This document shows positions 57,307 through 64,000 of a stretch of DNA of 64,000 bases, in pieces. A program made the translations under genes and the position numbers. Origin of the DNA: Zygnema cylindricum (lineage: Eukaryota > Streptophyta > Zygnematophyceae > Zygnematales > Zygnemataceae); assembly GCA_037447655.1 (NCBI GenBank), contig JBBHKE010003261.1, positions 112,060-176,059 of the forward strand. The letters run 5' to 3'. Position 1 is the stretch's first letter. Every line of letters begins with the position of its first letter. The notes below the pieces were generated by a model, which did not search any database, was not told the origin of the DNA, and saw only the letters and a program-made list of their open reading frames with translations.

Positions 57307-60300
57307 TCACAAAATACTGCAACCGTCTCCACCACGTGGCTGAGAAGGGCGAGGAAGGTCTGTATTCCTTGCCTGTCTTTCCGAATTGTGTACAAACTCA
57401 TTCGTGTCGACGCCATACTGCAGAAGTTGTACAAATAGGTTTCCCCAGATTTTTTTCAGCACAGTTTTAATGGAAAAACTCAAAAAGTAGGACTAAACAA
57501 TGAATACTGAATCTCTCTCCACTACACAGTAATAACAAAACATTAAGGAAATTCCAAGATAAGTTTGACAACCTATTATAGTTATAAAGTTATCGACTCC
57601 GCTGGCCAACCTGCCTCAAGAGTAGTAAGACAACTACACCGACCAATGCTATTAAAGTAAATCACTCTGTTGGTAATTTTTTGACCCAAATCATAAATTA
57701 GTGTTTATAACACTACTTAAGTAAGTCCCTAAAATAAGCCACGTCGCAAAATGTAATTTGAGTAGTTAATTTCTGATAAAGTGTTAACGCTAATAATTGA
57801 CTAACTCTAATAGCTATGGGCGGTGTACTAAAAAAGAGCCTGGATAAGAGTATCATGACTATTGCTCGAAAGGCCAAGTTCAAGTGGAAAACGATGATCC
57901 TACAATCGAGAGATGTGCTAAAGAGGTTAACAATTCTTACCTTAGGCTTAATACAAGCAAATAACCACCCCCGGCATTTACTAGCAAAAGCAGGGGCGAC
58001 TCCCTACCATTAAGGGCAATTAAGAATTCCCCAAATCAAGGATTCCCTACTTATAATGGACGAACAGGCCTACCTTTTCAAGCATTCGGGTTCGCCATGC
58101 ATCACTACTCTTTTGAGACTTCAACTGTGGAGGCCCCGGTGATGGCTGGAAAGGAGGAAGAGTTGGGGCAGCAGGAGGCTCAGAGGCTGCATAATGACGG
58201 GGAAGGAGTGGATCTCGAGGACCTGATCTCGGATGGGAAGATCCATACATATCTTCCTCTTCACACTCAGAACTTCTGGCCATCGATCGAAGAATCATAG
58301 CAATAATCAGGGCAAGCACCTGCAAGTCACAGGAGAGTATACAAATTTGATGAGCCAGCCACAAGCAGGAAGTAATATTTGTTACACTTATGCCATTCAG
58401 AACCGCAAAAAACATAGCAAGACATACCATAGCATGTCTTGTAAGCAACCTTATTGATTTTAACCCTTTTATGTTTGTTTGTTGGTTAGCAAACAGAGGA
58501 GCGTCATGATGCGCCACTATGCTGATATAAGCTTCCCTTTTGGCAGGAATAAGAAGGCATAAAAAGAGCATTGGAAATGAAGATAAACAAGAAAAAAGAA
58601 ATTAGCTACACTAGATGTGGATTTGTTTGTATGATTAAATGTCATGCCAGACCGTGTTCTTTGTCTGTTTTATCATAATTTCAACAACGAGTCACAATGA
58701 AGCGTGTAAAAGTGATAGAAATGAAAAGTGACATTAAAGTTCGCCTTTCTACTGGAGATAGTTACATAATTGAAGGGCTTGGAAATGGGTAATCAGTATT
58801 GTGGATGATCCTCACCTCTACGATGAGTACTGCCAGGGCTCCCCACTTGCAGACTTCAAAATTTGCCATTATAAACTCCCTAGCCTTCTTTTCCTGCCCT
58901 GTTGGGTCATCTGGCAGATCCTGCAAAAGCACTCATCAAATCAGTGAGATAGAAAAAAAATACTTGAAAAAATGTGAATAGTTTGGTCAATAACAGAAAT
59001 AAAGTGGACACCCATCATTACGGTCAGACCTCCAATGTAAAGAACTAGCCTACACAACTATCCCTTTCTATATTTAACCCATTTCATTTAACTACAAATG
59101 TGCCTTACAAACATCAAGCAATTCAGAGGGATGTGAAGCCCTCAATTTCTCTTTGCTTTATACTCCATGGTCTATCTTACAAACGGGTACTTTTCTTAAG
59201 CTAAGGTCAATGAGAAGGTGAATAGAATATTTTAATTCCAACAAAACAATTCATCCTGCTTAGAATTGTGCGCTTAAACACTTCTTGGCTTTCGTACAAC
59301 AATAAATATCAAATTCATTGGAGCTGAAGTAAGGATGCACCCTTGTAAAGGTCCCAGGTGACCATAAGCTACAATTGCGTTAAAAATGGCTCATGAACAT
59401 TTATTGCTGTAGCAATACTTCAACTCACGACCAAATGTATTTGTCATGTAAGCATGTCAATAGCTCAACGCTATTAAATCTGGCCATGATTCGGTTTAAA
59501 TGCTAGCCAAAATCTTTCAGTAAAATGTCATGCTGATATTATGAAATATGTGACAATGACTGAACAGCCTTTGGTAATCATAGCAACATCAAAATGCAAC
59601 TTCAAAACAAGTGCAGCCGGAAGAGGCAATTATACACATGCATGCAAAATATAACAACTAGAATAGTGTGAGCAATAGGAATGAGACTCATATAACACAA
59701 AGCCCCCTCGTTAGCGTGCATGGCTGTCATAAAGGACGATTCCACCACATAAAGAAGTGGAAACAGTTCTATCCAGAGGGCACATTGAACAATAAGAAAG
59801 AAGCCATAGTCAATTGCCCAATATGAACTTTCAGCTAATTGTAACATCCTTTTTAAAACTGACAAGCGAACCCACTAGCACATTCTAGATATATGAAAAT
59901 GGTTAGAGACGAGTACCCTTTCCCATGTTGTATCAAAAAATATTAATGTTGCCAGGGCTGCCTGGAAGAGCAACATCAGAATCAAACCAAATTGATACTG
60001 AAAAACATGTCAAGGTAAAAACAAACCGTCTCAAAAATAACAAAAACTAAAAAAAAAAGATAACTAAGATGCTTAAAAGGGCTCACAAAATGCTAGAGAT
60101 TCCACACAAAGAAAACACCAGGCAAAAAGATGACAAAGGCAATAATGCTGTCTAGAATCCAAGCACCAATGGAGAGGATACGAAAGAAAGACAGCACGTT
60201 ATATGGGTTTCTGCAGCAAAAGCTCCGGTTATGGTAACCATCACAAAAAAGGCTCCAGCTCCAAAAGTAGCATAGATGAACCTGTAAGGAATGATGTGAA

Positions 60301-61476
60301 AGAATGTCAACAAATCATGTTAGCAAGTTGTCAAAAGCCAGCCAAAACCAACATTGATAATTAAATAAAATAAATCAAGATGCAAAATTACGATCACAAA
60401 AGAAAACAGGCAAAGTCGACCAATAAGAGGTTTTGACACCACCTTTGTTGGAAAACAAAGAGTGTCATACTAGCATTCATACAAAAAAACAAGGGCACTC
60501 CAATAAGTATGCACCCAGAGGGGTCAGATTACCACGAACATGAGCCAACCATCCACATGCCGCAATTTTTCTGTACCAACTTGTAACATTATGAAAAAAA
60601 CAAAAAAACAAAAAAATCATACTACCTTCTCCATGCAAAAATTGGAAGCCACCAATCCGCATGGTCAATTTTTTTCTATTTCTTTTAATTTGATTTTAGC
60701 TTACCACAATGATTCTATGACACAATGTGTATTTATTTTGATTTCCATTTCCATACTTCATTTGAACATTCACAAACCATCAAGAATGGAAATTATTGCA
60801 AAAAAATGAAACTGACTTTTCATTTTGGCATGTAGGAGCAATAAGAAACTGACAGAAGTTGATTCAACATGCTAAAAGCACCAGGTGTAATACTCATAAT
60901 AAACTCGTTCACTCACACTTGCTCTCACGTGTTCTCTCATTCCCCTCCCCTTCTCTCTGCCATTCATGCCTTAATGGCGCATCAATGGCTCTAAGGTTAC
61001 AATAGGCAGGCAAACTTCCACAAAATACATTTGCCCTTTTAACTCACAACACTCATTTCCTCAGCTTACCAAGGGAGATCGAAGTTAAAATCGAAGTCAA
61101 TATCCGGCCAATCAAAACGAAGATTGGAACTTTTGGTAGAGAGAGAAATATCTGATTGCGTAGAGTGATCATTTGCAGAAGTTTGATCAAAAGAATCCTC
61201 TTGAGAATAACTTCGCAAGGGATCATGACTATGCGAAAAAGAATCTTCCAGAGAAGTACGACGCGAAGAATGATAAGATTTACTAAGTAAAATGGAATCC
61301 TCCTGAGTATTACTTCGCAAAGGATGATGAGAATATGCTGACGGTGATGGTGCAGAATCTTGTGTCCATTCCTTGTACAGCCACCATGAATAGAGAAGCA
61401 TAAGCAGACCACACAGTAGCAGAACAAAATTCAGCGCTTTCAGAACACATTGCAGAAAAGGGCGACAATAAACCAT
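57307..61476 (-). CDS. Tetraspanin, TOM2A type, with CaaX box
   Basis: Six exons join in frame with GT-AG introns: 61476-61070, 60281-60182, 59997-59917, 58920-58816, 58319-58074, 57417-57307; 349 residues. Four membrane segments: ALNFVLLLCGLLMLLYSWWL, FIYATFGAGAFFVMVTITGA, YQFGLILMLLFQAALATLIF and GALAVLIVEVLALIIAMIL. The small extracellular loop is enlarged to ~100 residues by a Ser/His/Asp-rich insert. The large loop is short (LPDDPTGQEKKAREFI...CKW) and lacks CCG, as in the plant tetraspanin-18/19/20 (TOM2A) group. The tail has the family's DAWRTRMLEKYGVDTNEF sequence and ends GCSIL, a CaaX prenylation box with Leu, suggesting geranylgeranylation. TOM2A in Arabidopsis is a membrane protein that tobamovirus replication uses; the normal role is probably in endomembrane organisation. 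A MITE sits in the last intron. Confidence 0.88.
57637..57825. mobile_element. TA-flanked MITE in the last tetraspanin intron, 189 bp
   Basis: Ends CACCGACCAATGCTATTA and CTCTAATAGCTATGGGCGGTG, flanked by TA at 57635-57636 and 57826-57827. It lies between the last two exons of the tetraspanin gene. Confidence 0.7.
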
Positions 61477-61707
61477 GGTTATTGATAATGCTCCGAGCAA
61501 ATCCCAGAAAAAAAACGGAGAAGACTAAAATTAAGACGATATATAAATTCAATTTCCTGAACAAGGGCAGCAAGAAGCACTTGTACTGTCTTAATCATGG
61601 GAGAGACACGACGAGCGACGTTCCGTTGACGAGTCAAACATAAAGCTTCAAAACAACAGGAAAACAAATTTTGAGATCACGTTAAATCGGAACAGATGTT
61701 AAGGCAT

Positions 61708-61788
61708 CCGACCAACCGGATTCGAACCAGTGACCTAAGGATTGCGTAACACTACAGTCCTCCGCTCTACCAACTGAGCTATGGTCGG
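61708..61788 (-). tRNA. tRNA-Tyr (anticodon GTA) with intron
   Basis: 81 nt on the minus strand: acceptor CCGACCA/TGGTCGG, A-box TAGCTCAGTTGG, anticodon region GGACTGTAG, then an intron of about 9 nt (TGTTACGCA), ATCC, and TΨC arm ACTGGTTCGAATCCGGT. Plant nuclear tRNA-Tyr genes carry an intron just after the anticodon, as here. Confidence 0.92.
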
Positions 61789-61931
61789 ATGACAATTAAA
61801 TTTTATATATTTAATATATTTCATTTTTTAAATTATAAACCTTTCTTACACCAATTTCTTAAGTTATTACCCACTACTTCACTCAGCTTTTAGAAATATA
61901 CAAGTTGTATTTTTACAAATTTACCTCAGTA

Positions 61932-62148
61932 CACCGTGTATCGCTATTACTGTTAATGTTTGTTTCGTCTCTTAAAACAACTTTTCTCCGTACACACAAG
62001 GTGAATGATGGATCTGACGGTTGCGATTGAAGGATAAGACTCTCAGCTTCTAATCGGTGGTCTCAAATTGAAAATCGGACAAGGTGTGTACGAAGAAAAG
62101 AAGTTTCAAGTGGTGAAAAATTATCAACACTAATAGCGGTACTCGGTG
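61932..62148. mobile_element. TA-flanked MITE (CACCGTGTATCG ends), 217 bp
   Basis: Ends CACCGTGTATCGCTATTACTG and CACTAATAGCGGTACTCGGTG, with TA at 61930-61931 and 62149-62150. It lies between the two tRNA-Tyr genes. Confidence 0.75.
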
Positions 62149-62202
62149 TACTGTACTTATCAAATTATTATGAAGTTTATTTGAAAGGTTAAAAAGCAAC
62201 GT

Positions 62203-62283
62203 CCGACCAACCGGATTCGAACCAGTGACCTAAGGATAGCAAGAACCTACAGTCCTCCGCTCTACCAACTGAGCTATGGTCGG
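62203..62283 (-). tRNA. tRNA-Tyr (anticodon GTA) with intron, second copy
   Basis: Same mature sequence as 61708-61788, but the ~9 nt intron reads GTTCTTGCT instead of TGTTACGCA. Same strand, about 415 bases upstream in its own direction. Confidence 0.92.
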
Positions 62284-62780
62284 CTTAATATATGTTAATG
62301 TGTACAGTAATTTAAATTGTCAACTTTGATCAGAATATCTTTCCGCCTAAGTCCTGCTGTCACTAGTACAATAACTTTTCTCTTTGCTCGTGATAAACGT
62401 GAAATTGAACAACAGTAACCTCGTGTGCTCTTACAATTCCACATATCAGACAGCAAACACACTGGTTAGGTAGACCGCTAATTCAAAAACATACTCTTAC
62501 AATAAATGGTTGCACCCAAAATATATTTGCAACCCAAGAGATTCTAAAGTGCTGCATATGATTGCCTCTTAAATGCTTAAAAGCTCATGCACAATCAAAT
62601 TGACGATGTCCTTGCGACCATCAATATGCTGCCTTTCCATTAACTGCTTATTACCAATCCTCTTTACCAAAAACAATGAGCAAACTGCTATGTAATGCAT
62701 CATAACTCGTTTTTTGTCATGTCCTTTCCAAGAATGCATAGACTGAGATTCTCCAAACTTACACTTTAACAAGGATATTT
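62284..62780. other. Intergenic DNA
   Basis: No gene or repeat recognised. Confidence 0.4.
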
Positions 62781-63020
62781 CTAAGACCTACCCCCCTCCC
62801 CTCCCTTTTTCTTAGCCGCTCCACCTAGATCCTCATGTAAATCTTGGAACAAATACACTTCCTCATCACATTCAGTCGCCAGCAATTTGATGTTCTCCTG
62901 CCTTCTATTTTTAGTCGCAATCGTAAGTAGCTCTTCACTGTCTCTAACCTCCCCAAAAATACTCGATCTGCCCAAAATTTGTGGCGCCGCTGTCCGTATT
63001 TGTTGCAAGTGGCTTAACAC
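62781..63020 (-). CDS. Coding exon of an unidentified gene, partial
   Basis: After an acceptor-like TTTGCCAG ending at 63021, the frame reads VLSHLQQIRTAAPQILGRSS, then FGEVRDSEELLTIATKNRRQ, ECDEEVYLFQDLHEDLGG and a Lys/Gly tail before a stop at 62781. The helical, charge-balanced composition and clean acceptor suggest a real last exon, or an internal one if the GTAGG near its end is used as donor. The other exons are not identified; upstream ones would lie toward 64000. No family recognised. Confidence 0.45.
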   Translation of the reverse strand: MLSHLQQIRTAAPQILGRSSIFGEVRDSEELLTIATKNRRQENIKLLATECDEEVYLFQDLHEDLGGAAKKKGGEGGRS

Positions 63021-63787
63021 CTGGCAAAGCCATGACACCCGGAAAAAACACATTTATGATCAGTACAAATGACTATTAACTGAAAAAGTAAGGAAGGAAC
63101 TGAAAAAGAGAAAAAGAGAACAGAAAAACCCTGAACGAGACCTAGAAAGATTATAGTTAAATTATTGACGAGCTAGATTAGCAAAGGCAGCGTTAAGATA
63201 TGTGTCCTGATGAAGGAGAGAAATTAAGTGGGAACTACTTCGTCGCACAAAAACTGATAGTTGTGATAAGTCAGGCTATATTGAAATAATCATTTATAAC
63301 TGATGCAAATATTGAGGGAACAGACATTTGTTCTTCACAACATGTTCCAGAAATGTCCAATTCACATACATTATATAGTGATGTCCATACTACATCATTT
63401 GTGAATCCACTTGAATGGACTCGTCAACGTTTTATTAGGCTTTCTGACCTCTAGACCCAAAAACGACAAGACTTGAAGACATCACATTACTCAAAATAAG
63501 AGTCAGACCTTAGATTACAACATCACAAAACTTGTAAGTCCAGTGTTTATTTAAACAGACGACTTGAGCTAATTGAGCACTGATCAAATTGCCTCATAAA
63601 CCCTCAATACTTCACTTGCTCACTTGAAAAGTTTTCCACTTGGAAAAGGTAAAAAAAACACCAACACCCCAACCATTTGCAAACTGCATACACCCATACA
63701 TGCTTGAAAGATTTTGGACATTTGAAGCCCAAACCTTCAAAACATCATCCTACTCTTACCACTCCCACCCACTCCTGCCACCCTCCG
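63021..63787. other. Non-coding DNA upstream of the exon at 63020
   Basis: No gene or repeat recognised; it may be an intron of the same unidentified gene. Confidence 0.35.
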
Positions 63788-63950
63788 ACTCCCACTCCCA
63801 CTCCCACTCCCACTCCCACTCCCACTCCCACTCCCACTCCCACTCCCACTCCCACTCCCACTCCCACTCCCACTCCCACTCCCACTCCCCCTCCCACTCC
63901 CACTCCCACTCCCACTCCCACTCCCACTCCCACTCCCACTCCCACTCCCG
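63788..63950. repeat. (ACTCCC)n hexamer satellite
   Basis: About 27 almost perfect hexamer units with one CCTCCC variant near 63888 and decay at the right edge. It is not the plant telomere heptamer. Confidence 0.95.
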
Positions 63951-64000
63951 CCCCTACTACTCCCACTCCTGATCGCGTTTCCTCTCCTTTTACCAATCCA

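Noticed and set aside
57207-57434. 75-codon open frame MYNFCSMASTRMSLY... on the minus strand
   Set aside because: The true coding frame here is another one on the same strand: the last tetraspanin exon YGVDTNEF...GCSIL.
63788-63950. Interstitial telomere
   Set aside because: The unit ACTCCC is not CCCTAAA or another plant telomere repeat.
63640-63996. Ser-His and Gly-Val repeat proteins at the right end
   Set aside because: Translations of the ACTCCC hexamer satellite.

Overview
The window is nuclear DNA from a streptophyte, most likely a land plant or close algal relative. The evidence is spliceosomal GT-AG introns, a plant-type four-MATH-domain gene, a TOM2A-type tetraspanin, a PEX13 with PWE motifs, intron-bearing tRNA-Tyr genes, and plant DNA transposons (MULE with a FAR1-type domain, PIF/Harbinger, TA-target MITEs) plus a Ty1/copia element. 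The species cannot be named from the sequence.

Layout. 1-563: 5' part of a PEX13 gene on the minus strand. 1648-12556: a long, decayed Mutator-like element (MULE) whose broken gene encodes FAR1-type zinc-binding, MULE transposase, SWIM-like and OTU-peptidase regions. Its left end is duplicated and its arms carry later insertions, including a PIF/Harbinger-like MITE with TAA target duplications. 12571-14168: four TA-flanked MITEs head to tail. 15738-20928: an old Ty1/copia element whose LTRs contain an antisense tRNA-derived (SINE-like) segment. 22070-22525: a 456 bp element with an exact 9 bp target duplication. 23458-29051: a 1,355 bp inverted repeat with no mismatch found, around a 2.9 kb spacer; each arm carries a copy of a gene for a small secreted Pro/Val/Gln-rich protein. 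29052-32547: anonymous decayed sequence.

From 32548 the window is gene-rich. A 13-exon minus-strand gene (32548-44189) encodes a four-MATH-domain, coiled-coil TRAF-like protein of about 1,820 residues. Divergent from it is a four-exon gene (45773-47431) for a predicted plastid membrane protein with a C-terminal zinc ribbon. A small four-exon coiled-coil gene (49685-50925), two tRNA-Asp genes and repeats follow. A six-exon tetraspanin gene (57307-61476) ends in a CaaX prenylation box. Then come two tRNA-Tyr genes with different introns, an unidentified coding exon and a hexamer satellite.

The host genes are not an operon or pathway; they are separate housekeeping or membrane-trafficking genes. 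The unusual content is in the accessory DNA: the near-perfect palindrome, the OTU-carrying MULE, MITE subfamilies whose two ends co-vary, and an apparent transposon excision footprint readable from three copies of the same site.
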